IMG/VR virus record: IMGVR_UViG_3300020020_000532
Coordinates: 1-20,266 of that record
Direction: 5' to 3' (one strand)
DNA from: a virus
DNA length: 20,266 bases
Shown here: piece after piece, positions 4,391-11,981 of the stretch
How the letters are laid out: every line of letters starts with the position of its first letter
Position numbering within the stretch: the first letter of the stretch is position 1
Notes under the pieces: generated by a model
The model's database searches: none
What the model was told of the DNA's origin: nothing
Seen by the model: only the letters and a program-made list of their open reading frames with translations
Position numbers and translations under genes: made by a program

Positions 4391-6283
4391 ATGAAAGCAT
4401 ACAGCTTAACTCTGTTGTTTCTTTTCACCCTTGTCGGCGGACTCTCCGCGCAGACGAGCTTCGAGGACATTCGCAAGAATGGGGTCACCAATGAAGTGAC
4501 CGAGAGTTTCAAGATCGGGGCTGGAACTACGCTGGACATTCTCAATCTGGGAAGTCTGGCGTTTGCTACAGGCTATGTGTGGAACATCGACGGCACTGTG
4601 GTGAGTGTGACTGGTGTGGAATTGAACCACCTCGTTGGTGTCAGTTCGAACATCCAGACTCAGTTGAACACCAAGCAGGACGTCACCACAATCCTCACTG
4701 AGTTCTTGAGTCTCGTGCCAGCTGCTGACAGGTTGCCGTACTTTGACAGTCCTACCACAATGGACACAACGGCGTTCACTCCACTGGCCAGGTCTCTGTT
4801 GGACGACGTTAGTTCACCTGATATGCTTGACACGTTGGGTGTTCATGCGTTCATTCAAACGATGCTCAATGACCCGGACGCTGCAACTGCACGTGGTACC
4901 ATTGGAGCTCTTGGAACTAGTGGAACCAACACGAACAGTGGAGAATTCGTCAACACCAACACGACTAACGCCACTACAAGCGACGGCACCACAGGAGCCA
5001 TTCGCACCCTTGGTGGTATGAGTGTTGCACAGAACTCTCGTGTGGGAGGCGCTTTGATTGTGGTTGGCAATATTTCCGCAGGCCCTCAGATTGGTGCAAC
5101 AGATCTATTTGCAACCGATGACGTACAAGCCTTCGATGATGTAATCGCCAACGATGATGTCGTTGCTGCTGGTTCAGTTATTGGTGCAGAAATCATTGGA
5201 GACTTGGCCCAGGACGGTTACATTCATGGGTTGCGAATGGTAACGAACGCTACAGACCCCGCCAACGACATTGATGTTCTCACAGGACTAGCTAGCAGTG
5301 CTGGCTCATTTAACTCACAGTCAGGCTTCGCTGTACTTCCCACTCCAGCAGTTATTAAGTCTATGCACTGGACAGGTTTCAGTCCTGCAGCAAACACCGA
5401 CCGCTCCTTGACCAAGCGTATTGACGTCAACTGGGTCCAAGGAAACAACAATGGAATGCTGGACAACGGTTCCATCGCCAACGGAACCTACCACATTCAC
5501 GTAATCAAGAACCCCGCGACTCCCAGATCAGACATTCTTGCATCTTTATCCCACGATGATGTTGAGTACGTATCAATCACCATTGCAACGCCCGCAGTCG
5601 TCACTTGGGGCACCACCGGCAACGGCCATGGACTAGTCGCCGGCTCGAGTGTTCGTTTCTACAACGATGGCACTCTGCCCACAGGCATTTTGGAAGACAC
5701 GGACTACTGGGTGATCGCAGCAGGACTTACCGAAACCCAGTTCCAAATCTCCACAGTCCTAGGCGGCGCTGCGGTTAACACGTCAGGCAGTATCACTCAA
5801 ACCACCTACTGCCAAGCGCGCCCAATCCTCCCTACTGGTTACACACACTTCAGACGAATCGGATCAATCGTTCGTGTCGGCGGTTCAAACCTTGCCTTCC
5901 GTCAAGTCGGCGACAAGTTCTTCTTGTCCACTCCAACTCTGGACCTGGACACGACCGCAGTTACCACAGCGCGCACCACCGCAACCCTGTCAGTCCCGAA
6001 AGGCATCGTCGTTGACGCCATGGTACGCTGCCTAGCTTCCAACGCAGCTGCTGGTGTGTTAGTCAACATCGGACCAACACTCGACGCCGACGTCGCACCT
6101 AGCATTACGGCAGTACCGGGCACAACTCTTCGTACTCAGGTTGCAGCGAGTGTAGTGCACGGCGGTCCCGAACAAATTACGACTGACACCCTCGGGCAAG
6201 TTTACGCGAGGAGTTCAGCCGCAACCACAACCGTCCGAATCTTCACTCTCGGTTGGATCGATAACAGAGGACAAATCCGATAA
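4391..6283 (+). CDS. Tail-fibre-like protein with Sec-type signal peptide
   Basis: 630 residues from the ATG at 4391; an upstream ATG (4361) would overlap the previous gene and bury the signal. Residues 1-20 are a classical signal peptide: Lys2, hydrophobic core LTLLFLFTLVGG, LSA before Gln21. Then come ELNHLVGVSSNIQTQLNTKQ, a repeat typical of phage tail fibres, and a Thr/Asn/Gly-rich shaft (about 180-290). The C-terminal half holds a widespread fibre domain (KRIDVNWVQGNNNGMLDNGS, later GYTHFRRIGSIVRVGG). It is interrupted at about 395-470 by another known fibre module (GHGLVAGSSVRF, GILEDTDYWVIAAGLTETQF). The role is probably receptor binding. A signal peptide on a phage fibre is unexpected: it could be exported to the host surface or be a relic of an acquired adhesin. 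Confidence 0.75.
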   Translation: MKAYSLTLLFLFTLVGGLSAQTSFEDIRKNGVTNEVTESFKIGAGTTLDILNLGSLAFATGYVWNIDGTVVSVTGVELNHLVGVSSNIQTQLNTKQDVTTILTEFLSLVPAADRLPYFDSPTTMDTTAFTPLARSLLDDVSSPDMLDTLGVHAFIQTMLNDPDAATARGTIGALGTSGTNTNSGEFVNTNTTNATTSDGTTGAIRTLGGMSVAQNSRVGGALIVVGNISAGPQIGATDLFATDDVQAFDDVIANDDVVAAGSVIGAEIIGDLAQDGYIHGLRMVTNATDPANDIDVLTGLASSAGSFNSQSGFAVLPTPAVIKSMHWTGFSPAANTDRSLTKRIDVNWVQGNNNGMLDNGSIANGTYHIHVIKNPATPRSDILASLSHDDVEYVSITIATPAVVTWGTTGNGHGLVAGSSVRFYNDGTLPTGILEDTDYWVIAAGLTETQFQISTVLGGAAVNTSGSITQTTYCQARPILPTGYTHFRRIGSIVRVGGSNLAFRQVGDKFFLSTPTLDLDTTAVTTARTTATLSVPKGIVVDAMVRCLASNAAAGVLVNIGPTLDADVAPSITAVPGTTLRTQVAASVVHGGPEQITTDTLGQVYARSSAATTTVRIFTLGWIDNRGQIR

Positions 6284-6285
6284 TA

Positions 6286-6501
6286 ATGAAACCCGAAGTC
6301 ATTATTCTTGCTGTCTTGACCTGCATCTGCACGTCCTGCAGCCTGCTTGGGAGCAAAACTCCCACCATGAAATCCGTCACAGAGCATCACTCCGTCGACG
6401 GCGCTGTCACAACGACCACTACGGAAGTCCCGTATGTCGCTCCACCAACCGTTCAGGAAACATCCCACGCGGAGGCAACGGTCAAGTTGTTTGCTGAATG
6501 A
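6286..6501 (+). CDS. Small putative lipoprotein
   Basis: 71 residues. A hydrophobic stretch (VIILAVLTCIC) is followed by TSC-S at Cys18, a plausible lipobox with Ser at -1. The mature part is short, Thr/Val-rich and contains VPYVAPP. Such small phage lipoproteins next to lysis genes are often outer-membrane spanins (Rz1 type) or exclusion proteins. Here the proline content is modest and Glu4 in the n-region is atypical. It starts two bases after the fibre stop (TAATAATG) and overlaps the next gene by ATGA. Assignment as lipoprotein is fair; the exact role is inference. Confidence 0.6.
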   Translation: MKPEVIILAVLTCICTSCSLLGSKTPTMKSVTEHHSVDGAVTTTTTEVPYVAPPTVQETSHAEATVKLFAE

Positions 6502-6905
6502 AAGGATTTTCTTACCTTCTTGCGCTTTGTCTGTGCTGCTGCACTACACGTCCCAAGGTGACGTACGTCGATCCTGCAACAGGCCAGACAGTCAGTGTTG
6601 ACCTCGGAGGCACGTTTGGTGCTGAGGCCGACGGAATTCTCGCCTCCGTGGAACTTCCCAACGGAACCAAAGCGAAGTATTCAGCCATTCGTGAGGACTC
6701 CACAAAGGTCCTCGGACAAGCAATTACAACCGGTGGTGCGGTCGCAGGTGGAATCATCCTAAATCGGGGTGAGGAAATCCGCGAAGTTGGTGCCACAAAA
6801 CGGCACGCAATTGACAGCGCCACCACACTGGGGCTGGACAAAGGTGTGACGGAAAGGGCAACCTTCGTCCCGACAGTTACTCCACCCGCTCAAGTTGCAC
6901 GCTAA
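6498..6905 (+). CDS. Putative lipoprotein
   Basis: 135 residues. The N-terminus (KGFSYLLALCLCCC) is a short signal with a cluster of Cys at 11, 13, 14 and 15, one of which should be the lipid-anchored residue. The mature part has YVDPATGQTVSVDLGG, a Gly-rich hydrophobic segment (about 73-89, GQAITTGGAVAGGIILN) that might insert in a membrane, and a polar tail. Not recognised as a family. ATGA overlap with the preceding lipoprotein suggests the two act together, in the envelope. Next to a membrane coiled-coil protein and an endolysin, a part in lysis is plausible. Confidence 0.55.
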   Translation: MKGFSYLLALCLCCCTTRPKVTYVDPATGQTVSVDLGGTFGAEADGILASVELPNGTKAKYSAIREDSTKVLGQAITTGGAVAGGIILNRGEEIREVGATKRHAIDSATTLGLDKGVTERATFVPTVTPPAQVAR

Positions 6906-6906
6906 C

Positions 6907-7344
6907 ATGCACCAATTCTCACAGCCGTGGCTCAATGATTTTTACTTTGTATGCAGGGACCTAGGGTTCCCTATTGTGGTTGCGGCTGTGGTGATTGGGT
7001 GCATTGTAATGGGGGTGAGGGCGGTGTGGAATAAGCTCTCACCCTTGTATGTGGATCTTCTGATTGCGTCGAGAGAACGAGAAGAGTCCAGGAAGCAGGA
7101 GCATAAGGAACAGACGCATATCATGAACCAGTTAGCAGAGAAGACTTTGGCCATTTCGGAGTCTACTCATGTTGCAGTGAAGCAAGCTTTCGGTTTGTCT
7201 CAGAAGATGTACGTGCTTCTGGAGAGAATGACAGGCGTTAGTGAACGAGCCACTGACGTTGCGGCAACGGCTGCTGAGACTGCTGCAATCGCGGCAGGTG
7301 TTATTCCGGTAACCAATAAAATGTATAAAGGTGGGCAGCAGTGA
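6907..7344 (+). CDS. Membrane protein with coiled coil (spanin-like candidate)
   Basis: 145 residues from the ATG at 6907; the upstream in-frame alternative is a TTG. A single transmembrane segment lies at about residues 20-40 (FPIVVAAVVIGCIVMGV). It is followed by a long charged helix (about 50-105, SREREESRKQEHKEQ and on) and an Ala-rich helix (ATDVAATAAETAAIAAG). The architecture is that of an inner-membrane spanin (Rz type), and lipoproteins lie upstream, but the order is reversed relative to lambda and no sequence similarity is evident to me. The gene is markedly G-rich compared with its C-rich neighbour upstream. It could also be an unrelated membrane structural protein. Confidence 0.55.
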   Translation: MHQFSQPWLNDFYFVCRDLGFPIVVAAVVIGCIVMGVRAVWNKLSPLYVDLLIASREREESRKQEHKEQTHIMNQLAEKTLAISESTHVAVKQAFGLSQKMYVLLERMTGVSERATDVAATAAETAAIAAGVIPVTNKMYKGGQQ

Positions 7345-7423
7345 TCCATACGAAGCAATTCGAAAGTCTCGAAGAGGGAAGCCACGCCTCGAACAGTGGG
7401 TAACCATTAAAACAGTAAGTATC

Positions 7424-7657
7424 ATGTTGAAGAACTCTTCATGGAAAACGTCAATCGCTGGCGCGGGTGCAATCTTTGGCGCACTTGGTGCCATCCTGGT
7501 GGAAGTCTCCACCGGCGGTGACAATGGCAAGCTGGACATGGAGCTCGTGCTCGCAATGTTCGGCATCGTGAGTGCAGGGGTTGGCAACCTGTTCTCGAAG
7601 GACAAGGACAAAACCAACGCTCCAAGTCCGGGCGTTACCAAACAAACCGACAAATGA
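7424..7657 (+). CDS. Holin-like small membrane protein
   Basis: 77 residues from the ATG at 7424; a GTG at 7331 would add 31 mostly polar residues and overlap the previous gene. Residues 5-28 (SSWKTSIAGAGAIFGALGAILVEV) and 40-62 (LVLAMFGIVSAGVGNLFSKD) form two hydrophobic stretches with a short Gly/Asp-rich turn, then a charged tail. This matches the pattern of small phage holins in which W-K-T-x-I-A-G opens the first helix and a GLF-x-K/R-D motif closes the second. Holins form the membrane lesion that lets the endolysin out. It overlaps the endolysin start by ATGA. Confidence 0.65.
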   Translation: MLKNSSWKTSIAGAGAIFGALGAILVEVSTGGDNGKLDMELVLAMFGIVSAGVGNLFSKDKDKTNAPSPGVTKQTDK

Positions 7658-8112
7658 GTGACCAGGTCAAACTCCTACGTCATGCTCGCACGTTCCTGGG
7701 TCAAGGGATACGTGAAGTTCCGGGAACTAAGTCCCATCCTCAGATTGCAGCTTGGATTGCTCGTACGGAGAAGGAGAATCCAACCGATCTGAATCGTGAC
7801 GACTCGCGCTATTCGTGGTGCGGCGTCTTCGTCGGGTGCATGTGCTTGGACGTGGGATTGCCTGTGCCGGACTTGTTCCAGCGCGCAATCAAATGGGCTC
7901 AGTGGGGCGATCAGGTGCTCCTTAAGGATCGTGAGCCAGGTGATGTGATGGTGTGGCAGACTGGTGCGAACCAGTTCCACGTCAACATCTACGTCCAGGA
8001 CGTGATCACCCACAAACTGTTTGAGTGTCTGGGAGGCAATCAGTCTAACTCACTGAACCTTCAGAACTTCAAGTCTGACATCTTCATCGCCTGTCGGCGA
8101 TTCTACGCTTAA
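7654..8112 (+). CDS. Endolysin, TIGR02594 family (NlpC/P60-CHAP-like peptidase)
   Basis: 152 residues, the usual length for this family. Visible landmarks in order: GIREVPG at 18-24, WCGVFV with Cys56 as probable nucleophile, WAQWG at 81-85, EPGDVMVW at 94-101, FHVNIY with His109 as probable base, and CLGGNQSN with Asn129. These match the TIGR02594 pattern, a cysteine peptidase fold related to CHAP and NlpC/P60 that cleaves peptidoglycan peptides. No signal peptide, so it needs the holin just upstream, to which it is coupled by ATGA. It ends the first rightward gene block and is followed by a large hairpin. Confidence 0.85.
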   Translation: MSDQVKLLRHARTFLGQGIREVPGTKSHPQIAAWIARTEKENPTDLNRDDSRYSWCGVFVGCMCLDVGLPVPDLFQRAIKWAQWGDQVLLKDREPGDVMVWQTGANQFHVNIYVQDVITHKLFECLGGNQSNSLNLQNFKSDIFIACRRFYA

Positions 8113-8114
8113 CA

Positions 8115-8184
8115 TGGAAGAGCCCTTAGTCGTTTTCGGGTTGTCTGACGGTCCTCCCCGTCGGGTCTTCTGAGGGCTCTTCCA
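8115..8184 (+). other. Large nested hairpin between endolysin and TerL
   Basis: A 15-bp stem (8115-8129 with 8170-8184, one G-U pair) begins three bases after the endolysin stop. Inside it is a second 7-bp hairpin (8145-8151 with 8158-8164, loop TCCTCC). The 3' side is followed by AGCAGTTTATATG, without a proper U-tract. TerL starts ten bases later. It could be a partial terminator, an RNase processing site or a translation regulator. A 19-codon ORF (8114-8173, TAACATG junction) runs through it. Confidence 0.7.
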
Positions 8185-8193
8185 GCAGTTTAT

Positions 8194-9792
8194 ATGAACA
8201 AGGATGTAATCAACAAGATCCGTGAGAAACAGCGCATGCTTGCTCTGTTGGATCAGGAGACTATTATCCTTAAATCGGACGGACTGAAGTATTACCGTCC
8301 AGCAGGTTGGAAGCACGACCTGTTCCATCGTAAAGGACACTACAAATACCGTTACCTGCGCACGGGTAACAGGTTCGGGAAGTCGGAGTTGGGTGTTGTT
8401 GAGGACATTGCCTGGTGCCGAGGCGAGCGTTCGTGGTACAACGAAACCGACCCGGCGAGATACTCGGGAATTCCCAAAAGGCATGTGCGCATTTTGCTGA
8501 TCGTTGAAGACTGGGGCAAGTCGGATGACGTGTTCACCAACCTCGAGAATGGTAAGTTCTGGAAGTACATTCCGAAAGACGCCTTTGCAGGGTACGATGT
8601 TGGACCGAGCGGCGACATTGATACGATCAAGATCAAGAGTATCTGGGGCGGAACCAGTGTGATCAAGATCCAGACGATCGCCTCGTTCAAACAGTCACCC
8701 CAACGCGGTGAGTCCTCTCAATGGGACGCCATTCATGTCGACGAACCGTGCCCAGAAGCACTGTGGACTGCAGTGAGTCGTGGTTTGATGGACACTGGCG
8801 GCTCTGCTTGGTTCACCTGCACGCCGCTTATCCATCCCTGGATCAATCGGTTCTTCATTCCACGTGGAAAAGCCGTCACGGAGAAGACCGATCCGTTCGA
8901 AAACGAGAAGAAGTTCGTCATCTTGGGCTCGTCCTACGACAACAAGATGTTGACGAAGGAGCACATTGACGACTATGCGAAGACCCTCAAGAAAGAGGAA
9001 CGAGCAGCTCGCATTACGGGCATTCCTTCAGGTGCTGGTGGGTTTGTTTACGATGAGTTTGACCGTAACATCCATCTCTACACTGAAGACGATCTCAAAA
9101 TTATGGGTTGGGCCGGGTTGAATGACCCGCCAAGGACCGTTTGGGACACGGACGCAGAGGGAAATCAGTATGTGAAGAAGCCTGGGTACATGATTCGGGC
9201 TGCAATTGACACGCACGAACGCACACCGCAGGCAGTATTGTTCGAGGCCACCATTGGGACTGGCGACGAGTGCTACATTTTCTACTTTGCTGAGCTGTTT
9301 GAGACCCGAATCATCGCAACGACTGCGAATCTGTTCAACGAAGTCGTCCAGGGTCGCAATTTGTTCCAGACTCTCATCGATCCGCGTGCATACATCGAGT
9401 CTCCAATCGACCAATCTACGCTTGCGGGTGAGTTTTTGAACCACGGCATCATTGGTGAGAAGGCTCCCAAGGACTTGAAGCGTGGAATTCTGAAAGTCAA
9501 GGAATACTTGACGAAGCGCGACAGTAAAGGACGCCCAGTCGTGCAGTTCTCAGAGAATTTACGGGAAACTCTCTTCGAATTCGAAGAATACATGTGGGAT
9601 TTGAAAGATCCTGACAAGCCGATTGACGAAAATGACCACATGATGGAAAACTTGTACCGTTTGATGTCAACACACCCCGGTTACGTGGACCTGGACGAAA
9701 AGACCAAGGCCCATTTCGGTCAGAGGGAGGTTTTCGAACCTCAGGACATGGACATTGAAGTCTCACTTGAAGTTGATGGCTATGATGACTGA
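8194..9792 (+). CDS. Terminase large subunit
   Basis: 532 residues, normal for TerL. ATPase: Walker A GNRFGKS at 58-64, Walker B IHVDE at 180-184 (Asp183, Glu184), coupling motif FTCTP at 207-211. Nuclease (RNase H-like): Asp339 in AAIDTHERTPQA, Asp396 in LIDPRA, and Asp478/Asp481 in the DENDHMMENLYRL region. This is the motor that translocates and cuts phage DNA during packaging at the portal. The GNRxGKS form is typical of T7 gp19/terminase_6-like enzymes. It starts ten bases after the large hairpin, without a Shine-Dalgarno, and overlaps the portal gene by 11 bases. Confidence 0.93.
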   Translation: MNKDVINKIREKQRMLALLDQETIILKSDGLKYYRPAGWKHDLFHRKGHYKYRYLRTGNRFGKSELGVVEDIAWCRGERSWYNETDPARYSGIPKRHVRILLIVEDWGKSDDVFTNLENGKFWKYIPKDAFAGYDVGPSGDIDTIKIKSIWGGTSVIKIQTIASFKQSPQRGESSQWDAIHVDEPCPEALWTAVSRGLMDTGGSAWFTCTPLIHPWINRFFIPRGKAVTEKTDPFENEKKFVILGSSYDNKMLTKEHIDDYAKTLKKEERAARITGIPSGAGGFVYDEFDRNIHLYTEDDLKIMGWAGLNDPPRTVWDTDAEGNQYVKKPGYMIRAAIDTHERTPQAVLFEATIGTGDECYIFYFAELFETRIIATTANLFNEVVQGRNLFQTLIDPRAYIESPIDQSTLAGEFLNHGIIGEKAPKDLKRGILKVKEYLTKRDSKGRPVVQFSENLRETLFEFEEYMWDLKDPDKPIDENDHMMENLYRLMSTHPGYVDLDEKTKAHFGQREVFEPQDMDIEVSLEVDGYDD

Positions 9793-11665
9793 GAAAATCA
9801 AGAAACTCCTCAAAGAAGAGCACCTGGACGAGTGGCACGGTAAGCTGCTCGGCAAGGTGAAGGGACTCGTTGCGAAAAGTCGCGCGGATATGTCCAACTA
9901 CTACTCGGTGTGGGACGAGCGTCACCGCACGTACCGGGCTGAGAAACTTCGCGATCGTAAGGACCGCAAGGCTGCGGAAGTCAAGGATCCTGTCAAACAG
10001 GTGGTACCTCTCAGTTACGCCCAAGTCGACACCTTCGTGGCATTCGGGTTGATGACCCTGATGCAACGGAAGTACGTCTATGAGTTGGATTCCACGGGAG
10101 CAGAAGACTTCCAGAAGGCCACTCCAGCTGAGATGCTCGTTGATCGCGACATGCGCAACAGCAAGCAGACCCAGTTGCTCTATCAATTCCTTCTGGATTG
10201 CGCCAAGTTCTCTCTCGGTGCCATCAAATGCTGCTGGGTGGTTGAGTATGACTGGATTCCGATGCAGGTTCCGGACAAGCCACCCGTGGTCATTAACGGC
10301 GTGACTACTGAAGAAGGCACGACCAAAATTGAATGGAAGAAAGTGGTCACGTGGAGAGGCAACAAGCTCTACAGCGTGTCCCCATATCGTGTCTTTCCTG
10401 ACACTCGCATCCCGTTGACGCGCTATCAAGAAGGTGAATTCCTCGCGACTGAAGAGGAAACCACGTTCAACCACATGCGCAAACAGGAGAAGTTTGGAGT
10501 CTTCGCCGGCACCAAGCACGTGCAGCCTTACAAATTGGGGGACTTCGCCAAACGTGGCGTCACCAAGACCCAGTTCATGAAGGGTGATGACGACAAGGAG
10601 AACGTGATTCTCACTGAAGTCTATGTCGACCTCATTCCGAAAGACGTCGAGTTGCCTGGTGACGAGAAACTCGGCGAAGAAGACTTCCCAATTCGCTACG
10701 TTGTCACCTACGCCAACGACAGCCGCATCGTCCGTCTCGAACCCTACGGCTACCTGAGCCGCGTGTTTCCAGTGTTTGTGCAGCAGTTCAACCCGGACAT
10801 GCACGAACTCATCAACCAGTCCCTGGCTGAGATCGTTGGTAAACTCCAGGAAGTGGCTGACTGGTTCTTCAACAGCCGTGTTGCCTCAGTTACCCGCACA
10901 CTCGACAACCAGATGGTGGTTGATCCGTCAGGTGTGGATATGGCAACGGTCAACATCAAGTCTCGCGTCATCCTCCTGAAGAAGAACGCAGCACGTCAGG
11001 ATCCTCGCAAGTTCGTGCACCAACTCTCCGTCACCGACGTCACTGCACGCCACTTGGAGGATATGAACACGGTGGCTGGTTTGATGCCGCAGATCACCGG
11101 GGTTTCCGAGAACTCCATGGGCGTGGCAACGCAGGGTCGCCGAAGTGCTTACGAAATGCGTGCAGTTTCTCAAGGCTCGACGGCGCGCATTCGCAAAGTC
11201 TTCTCCCTCATGTGGGAAGGCGCGCTGGCTCCAATGGGACAGACGATGATTACCAACCAGCGCCAAGGTCAAGACTTCACCACCTTTCAGCTCGTCGTTG
11301 GTCAAGACGCCACTCCAGAGGCGTTTGCAGAGTTCAAGGGAACTCCCGAGGAACTCGTCCAGAACAACGACCTCATTGTCTTCGATGGTACATTACCATC
11401 AGACAAGCTCTACCTTGCTCAGTCTCTTCAGGAAATCTTGACAGTGCTCCTGTCCAATCCTGAAGCGGCCGTGCAATTCAACCTCGATCCGAAGGCTGTA
11501 ATGGAGGAAATGTACAGACTTCGCGGCGTGACCAAACTCCAACGATTCGCTTTCCAAGGAGAGAACGCAATGCAGCAGATCGCCAACCTAGTAGCACAAC
11601 AACTAGCAGCCCAAAATGGACAACCCGCTGGACAGTCAGGAGGAAACCCCGGACCTCAAGTTTAA
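9782..11665 (+). CDS. Portal protein
   Basis: 627 residues from ATG 9782 (9785 is equally possible; both overlap the TerL stop). The N-terminal part is helical and charged; then SPYRVFPDTRIPLTRYQEGE, a segment common in portals of podo-like phages. Next is PVFVQQFNPDMHELINQSLA with a long helix (the usual stem region, about 330-375). Later come ITGVSENSMGVATQGRRSAYE, a typical portal signature, and a Gln/Ala-rich C-terminus. Portals form the dodecameric ring through which DNA enters and leaves. Position straight after TerL supports the call. No protease or fusion domain is seen. Confidence 0.85.
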   Translation: MMTEKIKKLLKEEHLDEWHGKLLGKVKGLVAKSRADMSNYYSVWDERHRTYRAEKLRDRKDRKAAEVKDPVKQVVPLSYAQVDTFVAFGLMTLMQRKYVYELDSTGAEDFQKATPAEMLVDRDMRNSKQTQLLYQFLLDCAKFSLGAIKCCWVVEYDWIPMQVPDKPPVVINGVTTEEGTTKIEWKKVVTWRGNKLYSVSPYRVFPDTRIPLTRYQEGEFLATEEETTFNHMRKQEKFGVFAGTKHVQPYKLGDFAKRGVTKTQFMKGDDDKENVILTEVYVDLIPKDVELPGDEKLGEEDFPIRYVVTYANDSRIVRLEPYGYLSRVFPVFVQQFNPDMHELINQSLAEIVGKLQEVADWFFNSRVASVTRTLDNQMVVDPSGVDMATVNIKSRVILLKKNAARQDPRKFVHQLSVTDVTARHLEDMNTVAGLMPQITGVSENSMGVATQGRRSAYEMRAVSQGSTARIRKVFSLMWEGALAPMGQTMITNQRQGQDFTTFQLVVGQDATPEAFAEFKGTPEELVQNNDLIVFDGTLPSDKLYLAQSLQEILTVLLSNPEAAVQFNLDPKAVMEEMYRLRGVTKLQRFAFQGENAMQQIANLVAQQLAAQNGQPAGQSGGNPGPQV

Positions 11666-11666
11666 C

Positions 11667-11981
11667 ATGAGTGCCGCGCAGGCACGAGAACGGCTCGAGA
11701 CTGCACGAACATTCATCATGACCGAAGCCTATCTAGACTTCAAAGAGGAATTCGGTTCAATCGTACTTGGTGCAGACGCCGTAATCGACGCAGCACCTGA
11801 GAGTTTTCAAAATTTCGTCAACCGTGAACAAGCAATCGGTGAGAGGCGCATCGCTAAACAAGCCATCGAATACTTCGACGACTACATCAAAACGATGCGA
11901 GTGCTTTTGGACCAGATAAACGCCGCAACGGTGGCCGAGTCTGAACCCGAGAACCCAGAGACAGCCCAAGACCAACAATGA
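11667..11981 (+). CDS. Small helical protein between portal and scaffold
   Basis: 104 residues from the ATG at 11667 (TAACATG after the portal stop). An ATG at 11616 would give 121 residues and a 50-base overlap. The AGGAGGA at 11638-11644 is about 22 bases from the chosen ATG, too far for normal use. The protein is mostly helix (AAQARERLETARTFIMTEAY, ERRIAKQAIEYFDDYIKTM) with an acidic Glu/Pro/Gln tail. Small helical proteins at this place are common in podo-like phages, but their function is usually unknown. Ends in ATG overlap with the scaffold gene. Confidence 0.6.
   Translation: MSAAQARERLETARTFIMTEAYLDFKEEFGSIVLGADAVIDAAPESFQNFVNREQAIGERRIAKQAIEYFDDYIKTMRVLLDQINAATVAESEPENPETAQDQQ

Noticed and set aside
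9497-10804. 435-codon ORF on the minus strand
   Set aside because: It lies antisense to the end of TerL and the first half of the portal gene, whose motifs are clear. Its translation is rich in His, Leu, Val and Arg as expected for a shadow frame, and no family is recognisable.
11638-11644. AGGAGGA as a ribosome binding site for the gene after the portal
   Set aside because: It is about 22 bases from the ATG at 11667 and lies inside coding sequence; no ATG at a suitable distance.
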